A DNA stretch of 64,000 nucleotides from Flexibacter flexilis DSM 6793 (GCF_900112255.1 NZ_FOLE01000002.1:131854-195853), one strand, 5' to 3'; positions 44,232-53,214 are shown, counted from the stretch's first letter. A program made the numbers and translations. The notes: a model not told the origin generated them from the letters alone.

Positions 44232-46754
44232 ATGTCTTCTATTGTTTTTTCGAATGAGATTGCGCCAGTTTCGCGCCAAACTTTTTTTGTAGATGTCATT
44301 ATGCCCGTGCCCTTGGCGCGGCTCTTTACCTATCGCGTGCCGCACGAGTTGGGCGATAGCGTGCGCGAGGGCTGCCGCGTGATTGTGCCTTTCGGCCAAA
44401 GAAAAATCTATACTGCCGTAGTGGCGCGAGTACACCAAACGCCCCCGACGGCCTACCAAGCCAAATATTTGTTTGAGTGCCTCGACGATGCGCCCAGCGT
44501 GCTGCCTTCTCAAATCGCGTTGTGGGAATGGATGGCCAGTTATTACGCCTGTACAATTGGCGAGGTGATGCAAGCGGCTTTGCCTGCGGGACTGAAAATC
44601 AGTAGCGAGTCGCGCCTGCAACTCAACCCCGATTTTGACATAGAAGAACACATCGAAACGCTTTCCGACAAAGAACTTAATCTGCTAAGGGCTTTGCAGC
44701 AAAACGAGTCGCTCAACTACGAAGAAGCCGCCAAAATATTGGCCGTCAAGCACATTTATCACATTCTCAAAACCCTAATTGCCAAAAAAGCAATTATTCT
44801 TTTTGAGCAACTCAAAGACAAATACAAACCCAAAATACAGCGTTTTTTGCGCCTCAATCCGCAATTTCTGGCCGATAAAGAAGCGTTGCAAAGCCTTTTT
44901 GAGCAATTAGAAAAAACACCCAAACAGCTCAACGTACTGTTGCAATTCCTGCAACTCGTGCCCGCGCATTACAAGCCCGAAACCAACGAGCAGGGCATCG
45001 CCAAAAAGATTTTTACAGAAAAAAATATTTCTCAATCTTCCCTCCAAACGCTTTGCAAAAATGGTGTTTTTGAGGAGTTCGAAAAGCAAATTCCGCGCTT
45101 TGATTTCTCTGAAAATGAGGAATTTGAACCTATTACGCTCACGCCTTTGCAGCTACAAACCGAGCAACAAATCATTTCGCATTTCGAAGAAAAAAAGATT
45201 GTGTTGTTGCGCGGCATTACGGGCAGCGGCAAAACCGAAATTTACATTAACCTGATTCAAAAAATCCTTCAAAACGGCCAACAAGTCTTGTTCATGTTGC
45301 CCGAAATCGCCCTGACCGCCCAAATGGTGTTGCGTTTGCGCAAGGTTTTCGGCGAGGCAATGGGCATTTATCATTCGCGTTTTTCCGACAACGAAAGAGT
45401 GGAGGTGTGGCGCGAAATCCTTTCAGGACGCTGCCGTTTGGTGATTGGCGTGCGTTCGTCGGTGTTTCTGCCTTTTCAGGATTTGGGTTTAATTATCGTG
45501 GACGAAGAACACGAAAGTTCGTACAAACAACAAGACCCCGCGCCGCGCTATCACGCCCGCGATGTGGCCATGATTTTAGCCCAAAAACAACAAGCCAAGA
45601 CGCTACTCGGTTCGGCTACGCCCTCCGTAGAAGCCTATTTTCAGGCACAAACTGGCCGTTGGGGGCTGGTGGAATTGCTGGAACGTTATGGCGATGCCCA
45701 ATTGCCCAAAATTCGTTTTGCCAATATGCGCGAAGAAAAACGCCTCAAAACGCTGCGCGAAAACTTTTCGGGAACGCTACTTTCGGCACTGGCACACATG
45801 AAAGAAAATGAGCAACAAGCCATTTTGTTCCAAAACCGACGCGGCTACGCGCCTGCACTTTCTTGCGCGGATTGCGCCCAATCGCCCAAATGTCCGTATT
45901 GCGACGTAAGCCTGACGTATCATTTGTCCGAAAGATTGCTACGCTGTCATTATTGCGGCCACAGCGAAACCCCGCCACGCGAATGCCCTGCCTGCGGCTC
46001 GCCCAAATTGCAAACGGTCGGGTTCGGAACGGAAAAATTAGAAGAACAATTGTTGTTGCTCATGCCCAATTTACGCGTGCAACGCATCGACCAAGACACT
46101 ACGCGCCAGAAAAACAGCTTGCAACAAATCATTGAGGATTTCGAGCAATACCGCGCCGACGTGTTGGTCGGTACGCAAATGGTAAGCAAAGGACTTGATT
46201 TTGAGCGGGTGAGTTTGGTCGGCATTTTCGACATAGACCGAATGTTAAATTTTCCTGATTTCAGGGCGCACGAACGTACTTTTCAGATGGGCGTGCAAGT
46301 AAGTGGCCGTGCGGGACGGCGCGAAAAGCAAGGCGAAGTAATTATCCAGACCAACAACCCCGACCAAAACACTTTGCAGCAAATCGTACGCGCCGATTAT
46401 TTGGCCATGTACGCCAACGAAATTGCCGAACGCCAACAGTTTGGATATCCGCCATTTACGCGCCTGATTAAATGCACGGTGCGCCACCAAGACAACGATT
46501 ATGCCGCCGCCGCCGCGCAATTTATGGCCGAGCAACTCACCGCCCAACTCGGTAAAACGCGGGTGTTGGGGGCTGAGCCGCCACTCATCGAACGCCTACG
46601 CAACCAGTATTTGTGGGTGATTATGCTCAAGCTCGAACGCGAAGGAATTAATCATTCGGCAGTGAAAAAGTATTTGTCCGAACTGATTTTTGCCCTCAAA
46701 AACGATAAGCGTTACCGCGAAGCCGATGTGGTCATAGACATTGACCCGCTGTAA
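44232..46754 (+). CDS. priA: Primosomal protein N' (replication restart helicase)
   Basis: 840 residues. Restarts collapsed replication forks by recognising them, unwinding and loading the replicative helicase. The N-terminal 3'-DNA-binding domain begins FVDVIMPVPLARLFTYRVP. Helicase motif I RGITGSGKTEIYI, motif II IVDEEHESSYKQ and motif III LLGSATPSVEAYF. Eight zinc cysteines lie in the block from CADCAQSPKCPYC to RCHYCGHSETPPRECPACG. The C-terminal helicase lobe has VLVGTQMVSKGLDFERVSLVG and QVSGRAGRREKQGEV. The start chosen gives MSSIVFSNEIAPVSRQ; a later start (MPVPLARLF) would cut the binding domain. Confidence 0.97.
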   Translation: MSSIVFSNEIAPVSRQTFFVDVIMPVPLARLFTYRVPHELGDSVREGCRVIVPFGQRKIYTAVVARVHQTPPTAYQAKYLFECLDDAPSVLPSQIALWEWMASYYACTIGEVMQAALPAGLKISSESRLQLNPDFDIEEHIETLSDKELNLLRALQQNESLNYEEAAKILAVKHIYHILKTLIAKKAIILFEQLKDKYKPKIQRFLRLNPQFLADKEALQSLFEQLEKTPKQLNVLLQFLQLVPAHYKPETNEQGIAKKIFTEKNISQSSLQTLCKNGVFEEFEKQIPRFDFSENEEFEPITLTPLQLQTEQQIISHFEEKKIVLLRGITGSGKTEIYINLIQKILQNGQQVLFMLPEIALTAQMVLRLRKVFGEAMGIYHSRFSDNERVEVWREILSGRCRLVIGVRSSVFLPFQDLGLIIVDEEHESSYKQQDPAPRYHARDVAMILAQKQQAKTLLGSATPSVEAYFQAQTGRWGLVELLERYGDAQLPKIRFANMREEKRLKTLRENFSGTLLSALAHMKENEQQAILFQNRRGYAPALSCADCAQSPKCPYCDVSLTYHLSERLLRCHYCGHSETPPRECPACGSPKLQTVGFGTEKLEEQLLLLMPNLRVQRIDQDTTRQKNSLQQIIEDFEQYRADVLVGTQMVSKGLDFERVSLVGIFDIDRMLNFPDFRAHERTFQMGVQVSGRAGRREKQGEVIIQTNNPDQNTLQQIVRADYLAMYANEIAERQQFGYPPFTRLIKCTVRHQDNDYAAAAAQFMAEQLTAQLGKTRVLGAEPPLIERLRNQYLWVIMLKLEREGINHSAVKKYLSELIFALKNDKRYREADVVIDIDPL

Positions 46755-46788
46755 GAATAGGGAAATTGTAATTAGATAATTTTGGTGT

Positions 46789-47079
46789 TTCCCCATGGCC
46801 TGTGTCTCACAGGCCATTTTTAGTAATAGTTCGTGTTATCCAATTGATTAAAACAACGCTTAAACCTGCAAAACAAAATCCGTTAGGATTGCCATATTGA
46901 TAGCAAAGTCCAACATCATAAATGCCTAACACCTTCCCCATGGCCTGTGTCTCACAGGTCATTTTTTAGTAATAGTTCGTGTTATCAAATTGATTAAAAC
47001 AACGCTTGATCCTGCAAAACAAAATCCGTTAGGATTGCCATATTGATAGCAAAGTCCAACATCATAAATGCCTAACACC
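46789..47079. repeat. Tandem duplication of a 145-nt noncoding unit with palindromes
   Basis: Unit 1 (46789-46933) and unit 2 (46934-47079) are about 96% identical, differing by a few substitutions and one inserted T. Each begins with a palindrome GGCCTGTG-TCT-CACAGGCC (one change in unit 2) and ends AACACC. After unit 2, ACACC-GTA-GGTGT forms a second small hairpin. No ORF spans the units. Confidence 0.88.
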
Positions 47080-47103
47080 GTAGGTGTGAAATCTTAATTA
47101 AAA

Positions 47104-47199
47104 AGGAATATGCCACCCCGATTTAAGAATATTGCATTCTGATTGAGGAATATGCCAACCCGATTTAAAAATATTGCATTCTGATTAAGGAATATACCT
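47104..47199. repeat. 42-nt tandem repeats
   Basis: AGGAATATGCC...CCCGATTTAA...ATATTGCATTCTGATT recurs at 47104 and 47146 with an exact 42-nt period, and a third copy begins at 47188 before diverging. It lies between the 145-nt duplication and the threonine-aldolase-like gene. Confidence 0.85.
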
Positions 47200-47254
47200 C
47201 CTGTAAAAACGTAAATACACACGAGTTTGCATATTTATTCAGGGTAATAACGGT

Positions 47255-47262
47255 TATTTTTG
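47255..47262 (+). promoter_or_regulatory. -7 promoter element of the threonine-aldolase-like gene
   Basis: TATTTTTG matches TAnnTTTG, 63 nt upstream of the ATG at 47326. It overlaps an upstream in-frame ATG (47260), arguing against that start. Confidence 0.4.
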
Positions 47263-47325
47263 CCCTCAAATATTCTTTACTTCAGCAGATACGTTTTTAT
47301 AGAAACCCCAATTCAAGCAACCGCG

Positions 47326-48348
47326 ATGTATAATTTCAAAAATGACTATTCGGAAGGGGCACACCCTGCCATTTTGGCCAAACTGCTCGCCACCAACCTC
47401 GAACAACACATAGGCTACGGCGAAGACGACTACTCCGCGCAAGCCAAAGCTTTATTAAAGCAAAAAATCCAAAATCCTGAGGCGGCTATTTACTTTGTAT
47501 CGGGCGGTACGCAGGCCAATTTGTTGGTTATTTCCTCGCTGTTACGCCTACACGAGGCCGTGATTAGTGCCAATACAGGGCATATTTTCGCCCACGAAAC
47601 AGGCGCGATAGAAGCCGTCGGCCACCGCGTCATTACGGCCTCATCACCCAACGGAAAACTGCAACCCACAGACATTGAGCAAGTGCAAAAGGCGTATTTG
47701 CTCCGTCCGCACGTCGTAAAGCCGCGCATGGTGTACATTTCCAACCCTACCGAAGTGGGCACTATTTACACCAAACAAGAACTCTCGGAACTTTCGGCCT
47801 ATTGTCGGGCGCAAAACCTGTTACTTTTCATGGATGGTGCACGATTGGGGCACGCGCTCACGGCTGTCGGCAATGATTTGACGCTACCCGACCTTGCCAA
47901 ACTCACAGACGTTTTTTATATCGGCGGCACGAAAAACGGCGCATTGTTAGGCGAAGCCATCGTATTCAATTCGCCCGACTTAGCCCCCGATTTCGACTAT
48001 GTACTCAAACAAAAAGGGGCATTGCTGGCCAAAGGCCGCGTATTGGGTATTCAATTTTTGACTTTGTTCGAATCAGATTTGTATTTCGAGCTGGCAGCGC
48101 ACGCCAACCAAATGGCGGCTAAGATAGCCCAAGCTGTTACGGCGCAAGGGTATTCTTTCCTGACGCATTCTACCACCAACCAAATATTCCCAATTCTACC
48201 CAAAACGCTCATCACGAAGTTGAGCCAAAAATATTTATTCTTTGAATGGAAAGAAATCGACGAACACCGCTCGGCAGTTCGGCTCATTACATCGTGGGCG
48301 ACGAGTGAGGCCAAAGTCGCGGAGTTTATCGCCGACTTGAAACTGTAA
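47326..48348 (+). CDS. PLP-dependent threonine aldolase-like enzyme (beta-eliminating lyase fold)
   Basis: 340 residues from MYNFKNDYSEGAHPAIL. Fold type I PLP enzyme of the low-specificity L-threonine aldolase group, which cleaves threonine or allo-threonine to glycine and acetaldehyde. Signatures: GYGEDDYSAQAKALL, the PLP phosphate segment FVSGGTQANLLVISSLL, HIFAHETGAIEAVGH, the cofactor Asp in LLLFMDGARLGHAL and the Schiff-base Lys in FYIGGTKNGALLGEA. The start at 47326 is preferred because the upstream ATG lies in the promoter. Related lyases share this fold, so the substrate is not certain. Confidence 0.87.
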   Translation: MYNFKNDYSEGAHPAILAKLLATNLEQHIGYGEDDYSAQAKALLKQKIQNPEAAIYFVSGGTQANLLVISSLLRLHEAVISANTGHIFAHETGAIEAVGHRVITASSPNGKLQPTDIEQVQKAYLLRPHVVKPRMVYISNPTEVGTIYTKQELSELSAYCRAQNLLLFMDGARLGHALTAVGNDLTLPDLAKLTDVFYIGGTKNGALLGEAIVFNSPDLAPDFDYVLKQKGALLAKGRVLGIQFLTLFESDLYFELAAHANQMAAKIAQAVTAQGYSFLTHSTTNQIFPILPKTLITKLSQKYLFFEWKEIDEHRSAVRLITSWATSEAKVAEFIADLKL

Positions 48349-48533
48349 GCATGATAAAAACAAAATATTTTACCTTCAAACTTTTATATGACCGCCCCTA
48401 CTCCAAAATATTTTTCTTTCCAAAATAAATAGTACCTTGTCGGCTACAAAACATTGTTTTTCTACTTTTTGGGCAACCAATACCCTTAAACTTATTGGTA
48501 TTCTTTCAACTTAAATTTTGTACCTAACGCGCC

Positions 48534-49961
48534 ATGAAAACCTTTTATTTAGAGCTTTCCGAAGAAGAAGCCAACGGCACATCACACAAGTTTTATGAAG
48601 TAATCATAGACGAAACGAAAGTAACCATTCGTTACGGACGCATCGGCACAGACGGCACGGCCAGCAGCCAGACTTTTGGCACAGTCGCCGAAGCCGAAAA
48701 ATTTGCACAAAAAAAAGTAAACGAGAAAAAACGTAAAGGCTACGAAGAAGCCGTGCGCGGCGTGCGCAAAAAACGCGAAATTACACGCCGTACCATTACC
48801 AGTAGTGCTTCTACGGTCAAAAATCGCGTACCGATTTTATGGCGTTTCAAGACCAAATCCGCAGCTTTCGGCATTTTTGTAGATAAAAATGCGTGTTGGG
48901 TCGGCGACGAGTCGGGCGCGGTGTACAAACTCAACCACCAAGCCGAGTTGCAAGTACAACACCAATTCCCCGACGGCGTGAAATGTTTGGTTGCCGACGG
49001 CAATTGGATTTACTTGGGTTGCGACGATGGCAACGTGTACGACCTTTCGGGCAAAACGCCGCGTTTGGCCTACGAGATAAACGAACAAGTAGATATTTTT
49101 TGGATTGACATTAAAAACGGCTTGTTGGCCGTGTCGGACAGGGGCGGAAACCTGAGCATCATCAACTACGAAGACGAACAACAATGGGCCAGCAAAATGG
49201 AAGGCGAAAGCGCGTGGATGGTGCGTTGCGATGAAGTTGGTCGTGTGTTTTATGGTGATAGTAAAGGTGTTTCGGCGTTTTATGGCTGGGAAGACCACCA
49301 CGCCATTTGGAATCACCGCACCAATCCAGTTTTGTTTGGCTACTTAGGCAATGAGAATGTTTATGCGGCCACCACCGCATCTACCGTACACAGTTTTAGC
49401 CGCGAGGGTGAACCTTTGCAGGTTTTCAAAGCCGATAATACTGTATTTTCGTGCGCCACATCGCCCGACGAACAATATGTTTTTGCTGGAGATAACTATT
49501 CGTCTGTGTATTGTTTCAATCGCAGCGGCGAAAGACTTTGGAAACTGGCCACGGGCTGCGGTTCGGCCTATTCGATGCAGTATTTTGAAGAAAAACTATA
49601 CATCGTAACAACCGACGGTTCGCTGGCTTGTATAGACGTGAGCGAAGCGGCCATCGAGCAGGCAAAAGCAGGGCAAGTTACTGAATTTAAGGAAATTAAA
49701 GCACCTAATTCTAAAGCCGCTCTCGTTCAGACCGACGTGCTAGAGCAAGCCGCCGCAGGTACGCAAGGCGTGTTGTTGGAGTGCGTGAAAGAAGGTGGCA
49801 AGTTGCGCGTAAAAGTGCTTACGGCTGGTTTCCGTTCGGATTGGTACGTTCAATTTCCCAAAAACTTGCGCCAAGAAGGCAAAATTTACTTGGTTGATAA
49901 TATCCAAGAATCGGCACAAGGCGGTTTCTATCGCGTGTTAGGCAATATTTATTCTGCTTAA
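48534..49961 (+). CDS. WGR domain protein fused to a PQQ-like beta-propeller
   Basis: 475 residues, no signal peptide, so cytosolic. The N-terminal WGR domain (1-75) has KFYEVIIDETKVTIRYGRIGTDGT; WGR domains are known from PARPs and other DNA-linked proteins, where they contact nucleic acid. A lysine/arginine-rich linker (KRKGYEEAVRGVRKKREITRRT) leads to a propeller of WD/PQQ-like blades (NACWVGDESGAVYKLNHQ, NWIYLGCDDGNVYDLSGK, YVFAGDNYSSVYCFNRSGERLWKL). The C-terminal 80 residues (LRVKVLTAGFRSDWYVQFP to GGFYRVLGNI) look like a separate small domain. Function unknown; possibly stress or DNA-linked sensing. Confidence 0.75.
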   Translation: MKTFYLELSEEEANGTSHKFYEVIIDETKVTIRYGRIGTDGTASSQTFGTVAEAEKFAQKKVNEKKRKGYEEAVRGVRKKREITRRTITSSASTVKNRVPILWRFKTKSAAFGIFVDKNACWVGDESGAVYKLNHQAELQVQHQFPDGVKCLVADGNWIYLGCDDGNVYDLSGKTPRLAYEINEQVDIFWIDIKNGLLAVSDRGGNLSIINYEDEQQWASKMEGESAWMVRCDEVGRVFYGDSKGVSAFYGWEDHHAIWNHRTNPVLFGYLGNENVYAATTASTVHSFSREGEPLQVFKADNTVFSCATSPDEQYVFAGDNYSSVYCFNRSGERLWKLATGCGSAYSMQYFEEKLYIVTTDGSLACIDVSEAAIEQAKAGQVTEFKEIKAPNSKAALVQTDVLEQAAAGTQGVLLECVKEGGKLRVKVLTAGFRSDWYVQFPKNLRQEGKIYLVDNIQESAQGGFYRVLGNIYSA

Positions 49962-49981
49962 TTTTTTAGTAAAAATAATTG

Positions 49982-50020
49982 GGAGTGTGAAATTCGTTTT
50001 GCACTCCTTCTTTTTTCTCA
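49982..50020 (+). terminator. Terminator after the WGR gene
   Basis: GGAGTG/CACTCC hairpin followed by TTCTTTTTT. Moderate stem, good T-tract, 20 nt after the stop codon. Confidence 0.55.
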
Positions 50021-50044
50021 AAAACCATTAACTTTCTCTTTATC

Positions 50045-51154
50045 ATGGAATTAAATGCAAAAAAACTAGAGCGAATTTCTAAATTTATCTATTACAGCAT
50101 CTCAATTAGTTTGTGTATTTTTCTGGTTTTATTATCAGGAAATATCATTGACGATTTGGACTCGGCAGTCTTGGCACCCATGCCCACACAGTTTGAAAAC
50201 AAACAATTATTGGGAAAAATAGACAAACAAATTTCGGCCCAAAACATTGAGATAGACAATTTGAATAGCCAACGCGAATCCATCGAAAAAACCATTGCGA
50301 TAGCTCGCCAAAACTACGCCAATGAAAAAGAATCCTTTGAAAATTGGCTCAAAACCCGCAAAACATTAGGCTCTCCCGACAAAGACCGCGAGGTAACAGA
50401 CCGCGCCAAAAAACTGGACGAATATTATAAAGTAGAACAGGATTGGCGTGCACAACTCGCTGATTTAGAATCAAAAACACAGAAAATAGAACAGCTTCGT
50501 AACAAACAACAAACCTTACTCGACGAGGAAAAAGAACGTGCTCAAGACGTGTATGTAGTCGAATACAAGTATTATGAGCTTAAAGTTTTCTTGATTCGGT
50601 TGCTGTTTGTCGCGCCTGTGCTGGGTCTGGGGATTTTCTTTGTTGTGCGCTTCCGAAATCACAAATTTTGGCCGCTATTTTTCGGATTTACGCTTTTCTC
50701 GCTTTACGCATTTTTCTTCGGACTCGTGCCATATTTGCCGAGTTACGGCGGCTACGTGCGCAGCACGGTCGGAATTTTGATGTCGGTGTTTTTGGGTTAT
50801 TATGCCATCAAAAACATTCGTAAATACATCGAAACCAAGCAAGAAGAGCTCAAAACTTCTACCCAAGTACGCGCCAAAAACGTACAACAAGCCGTTGCGG
50901 AAAAGGCCTTGGACAACCATTATTGTCCGTCTTGTGGCAAAGATTTTATTATCAAAACATGGGACGCACCGCTCAAAAACGCCGATACCAACTACAAATT
51001 AGTAACGAATTTCTGCCGCTATTGTGGCTTAGAACTTTTCAAAAACTGCCATACTTGCGGCAATAAAAACTTTGTGCATTTGCCATATTGCGCCAGTTGC
51101 GGCACGGCTACGTTGGGCGTTTCAGACCAACGCGCCGATAACCTTACGGTATAA
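50045..51154 (+). CDS. Membrane protein with coiled coil and C-terminal zinc ribbons
   Basis: 369 residues, family not recognised. An N-terminal membrane helix (YYSISISLCIFLVLLSG) is followed by about 130 residues of charged coiled coil (ISAQNIEIDNLNSQRESIEK onward). Three further membrane helices follow (VFLIRLLFVAPVLGLGIFFVV; FWPLFFGFTLFSLYAFFFG; STVGILMSVFLGYYAI). The C-terminus has four CxxC pairs (CPSC, CRYC, CHTC, CASC), enough for two zinc ribbons, presumably cytosolic. Its last 33 nt overlap the end of the convergent hybrid kinase gene. Confidence 0.7.
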   Translation: MELNAKKLERISKFIYYSISISLCIFLVLLSGNIIDDLDSAVLAPMPTQFENKQLLGKIDKQISAQNIEIDNLNSQRESIEKTIAIARQNYANEKESFENWLKTRKTLGSPDKDREVTDRAKKLDEYYKVEQDWRAQLADLESKTQKIEQLRNKQQTLLDEEKERAQDVYVVEYKYYELKVFLIRLLFVAPVLGLGIFFVVRFRNHKFWPLFFGFTLFSLYAFFFGLVPYLPSYGGYVRSTVGILMSVFLGYYAIKNIRKYIETKQEELKTSTQVRAKNVQQAVAEKALDNHYCPSCGKDFIIKTWDAPLKNADTNYKLVTNFCRYCGLELFKNCHTCGNKNFVHLPYCASCGTATLGVSDQRADNLTV

Positions 51155-52687
51155 CGATTCTTGCTCAAATGGCTTGGGCAAATGGTCGTTCATACCTGCG
51201 TTCATGCACGCGACAAGCTCGTCGGGGTCGTCGGTGGCAGTCAGGGCAATGATGCGCGCGTCTCGGCTCGCGCCGTCTTGTCGGATTATCTTCACGGCCT
51301 CGATTCCGTCCATTTGCGGCATATGCAAATCCATCAGAATCAGGTTAAAAGGCTCTTCGCTGGCCATTTCTACGGCTTGTACGCCATCTTCGGCCAGCTT
51401 CACGTTAAGGCCTTTTTGCGACAAAAGCGTGTGCGCAATGGTGCGATTAACTAAATCATCATCGACCAACAACACTTTGGCTTCGGCTAACTGCTCCGTA
51501 TTGATTTCCTTATAGCTTTTCTGTGGTTTGAGGAAAGTCAGTTCCACATTAAAGCAAGTGCCTTTTTGCGGCTCGCTGGTTACGGTAATCGTACCGTTCT
51601 GAAGCTCAATCATTTGTTGTACAATCGAAAGCCCAAGTCCCGTACCGCCGTAGCGTTGGAACGTGTCTTTGCCCAGTTGCGTGTATGGCACAAAAATACG
51701 GCTCAGTTGCTCAGCATTCATCCCGATGCCCGTATCGCAGATTTTAAAACAAATCGTACAATCGTCGTCAGTTTCGCGCATTTTCTTGACAGTCAGCGAA
51801 ATACGCCCTTCGGGTGTAAATTTCACGGCATTGCCAATCAGGTTATACAGCACCTGCGACAAACGGCGTTCATCTCCAATCAAATATTTGGGCAAATCTG
51901 AGTCAAACTCCAAATTAAAAGCGGTTTTGCCTTCTTTATTCTGATAAGAAAAAAGCAAAAGTGCCGCCTTGCAGGTTTGTTGTAAGTCAAAATTAATTTC
52001 CTCAAAAACCATTTTTCCCGCTTCAATTTTGGCGTAATCGAGCAGTTCGTTTACGATGCCCACCAAATGGCGCGAAGAAGCCAGAATCGTGTCTAAATAC
52101 AAGGCCGCTTCCGCATCGTCCGTAATGCGATTTTTTAGCAATTGCGTAATGCCCGTAATGCCATGAATCGGCGTGCGAATCTCGTGGCTGATATGGGCGT
52201 AAAAATCCGTTTTGTATTTGTACGTACGTTCGAGTTCTGTATTTTTCAGGTGCAAAAGTTCTTTTTCAGCACGCATGGCGCGATTTTGCAGTTCGGCATA
52301 CTCTTGCGATATAACCGACTGATTGCGTTGCTGTTGCAACACGCGCAACTGCATATAGTGTTCTGTGTTATCGGTCATCAAAAGCAAATACACACGCTCA
52401 TTTATCGTGTCGGGTTGCACCGAAACCGAAATATCTAACAGCCATTCCCGTTGGTCGATTTCCATTTCCACGCAGCGAAAAACCATTGGGCTTTCGCCTG
52501 CCGCCATTGCCGCCATCGTGTCGCGCATACTGTCGAGCAGCGGAAAAGCATCGTAAATATTGGCGTCCAGCAACTGTTGGCAAGAAAATAGCGTATTACA
52601 GCTTTCCAAAATTTGCCCTTCGGCATTGAAGCGGATAATCTGGCAAACGTTATTCAGGTAAGCGGCTTTGTAATCATAGATATTCAT
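51122..52687 (-). CDS. Cytosolic hybrid sensor histidine kinase with receiver
   Basis: 521 residues, no membrane helix. The N-terminal PAS-like sensor (1-112) begins NNVCQIIRFNAEGQILESCN; then a coiled coil (115-160). HisKA phosphoacceptor His168 in FYAHISHEIRTPIHG. HATPase with NLIGNAVKFTPEG, CDTGIGM and GGTGLGLSIVQQMI. C-terminal receiver (about 400-521) with VLLVDDDLVNR and phosphoacceptor Asp453 in LILMDLHMPQMDG. It closes the six-gene operon, 35 nt after the small GTPase gene, so it may read or set the GTPase state. No separate output regulator is seen nearby. Confidence 0.93.
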   Translation of the reverse strand: MNIYDYKAAYLNNVCQIIRFNAEGQILESCNTLFSCQQLLDANIYDAFPLLDSMRDTMAAMAAGESPMVFRCVEMEIDQREWLLDISVSVQPDTINERVYLLLMTDNTEHYMQLRVLQQQRNQSVISQEYAELQNRAMRAEKELLHLKNTELERTYKYKTDFYAHISHEIRTPIHGITGITQLLKNRITDDAEAALYLDTILASSRHLVGIVNELLDYAKIEAGKMVFEEINFDLQQTCKAALLLFSYQNKEGKTAFNLEFDSDLPKYLIGDERRLSQVLYNLIGNAVKFTPEGRISLTVKKMRETDDDCTICFKICDTGIGMNAEQLSRIFVPYTQLGKDTFQRYGGTGLGLSIVQQMIELQNGTITVTSEPQKGTCFNVELTFLKPQKSYKEINTEQLAEAKVLLVDDDLVNRTIAHTLLSQKGLNVKLAEDGVQAVEMASEEPFNLILMDLHMPQMDGIEAVKIIRQDGASRDARIIALTATDDPDELVACMNAGMNDHLPKPFEQESLYRKVIGALV

Positions 52688-52722
52688 AACACAGCACAGA
52701 TAATGTAGATGTTGAAAGATTT

Positions 52723-53214
52723 TTAACCAATTAGCATAAAAGCCATTTTTTCAAACATTGCTTCTACGTTTTGGCCAGTGCGGGCACTGGTGAGAAAATC
52801 GCAATGCAAGTTTTCAAATGTGTTTAGTTGTTGTAGTTGTGTGTCGGAAAGCAAATCGGCTTTATTGCCCACCACCACAATTTTACTCATAGGCAATTGT
52901 TCGCGAATAATGGCCAAGTCTATCAAAATTTGCTCGTAGGTAGATGGCCTCGACAAATCCACGACATAAATCACGCCATGCGCACCCAAATAGTAGTTAT
53001 GATTTTTCTGTTGCATGGAAATTTCCCCCGCAATATCCCAGATAATCATAGACACTTCCGCCGAAGTCGTGCTTACTACTTTTTTATCAATTTTCACGCC
53101 CAACGTGGTAAGGTATTTCTCAGAAAAACGCTGATGCACAAACTGTTGTACCAACGAAGTTTTCCCAACACCAAAGTTGCCGAGCAATATTATTTTCTTA
53201 CTTATTGAAGTCAT
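52723..53214 (-). CDS. Rab-like small Ras-superfamily GTPase
   Basis: 163 residues with all five G motifs. G1 GNFGVGKTS (12-20); switch I YLTTLGVKI (Thr37, very like Rab YxxTxGVdF); G3 WDIAGE (59-64); G4 GNKAD (116-120); G5 TSAR (142-145). The position of the catalytic Gln of Ras/Rab (DTAGQ) holds Glu64. There is no C-terminal prenylation Cys, so membrane targeting must come from partners. Bacterial GTPases of this kind include MglA and the Rup families. The start overlaps the end of the upstream roadblock-like gene by 17 nt, which suggests translational coupling and a physical partnership. Confidence 0.9.
   Translation of the reverse strand: MTSISKKIILLGNFGVGKTSLVQQFVHQRFSEKYLTTLGVKIDKKVVSTTSAEVSMIIWDIAGEISMQQKNHNYYLGAHGVIYVVDLSRPSTYEQILIDLAIIREQLPMSKIVVVGNKADLLSDTQLQQLNTFENLHCDFLTSARTGQNVEAMFEKMAFMLIG

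Noticed and set aside
47260-47325. Upstream ATG of the aldolase-like gene
   Set aside because: It overlaps the -7 promoter box, and the extra 22 residues do not resemble the family.
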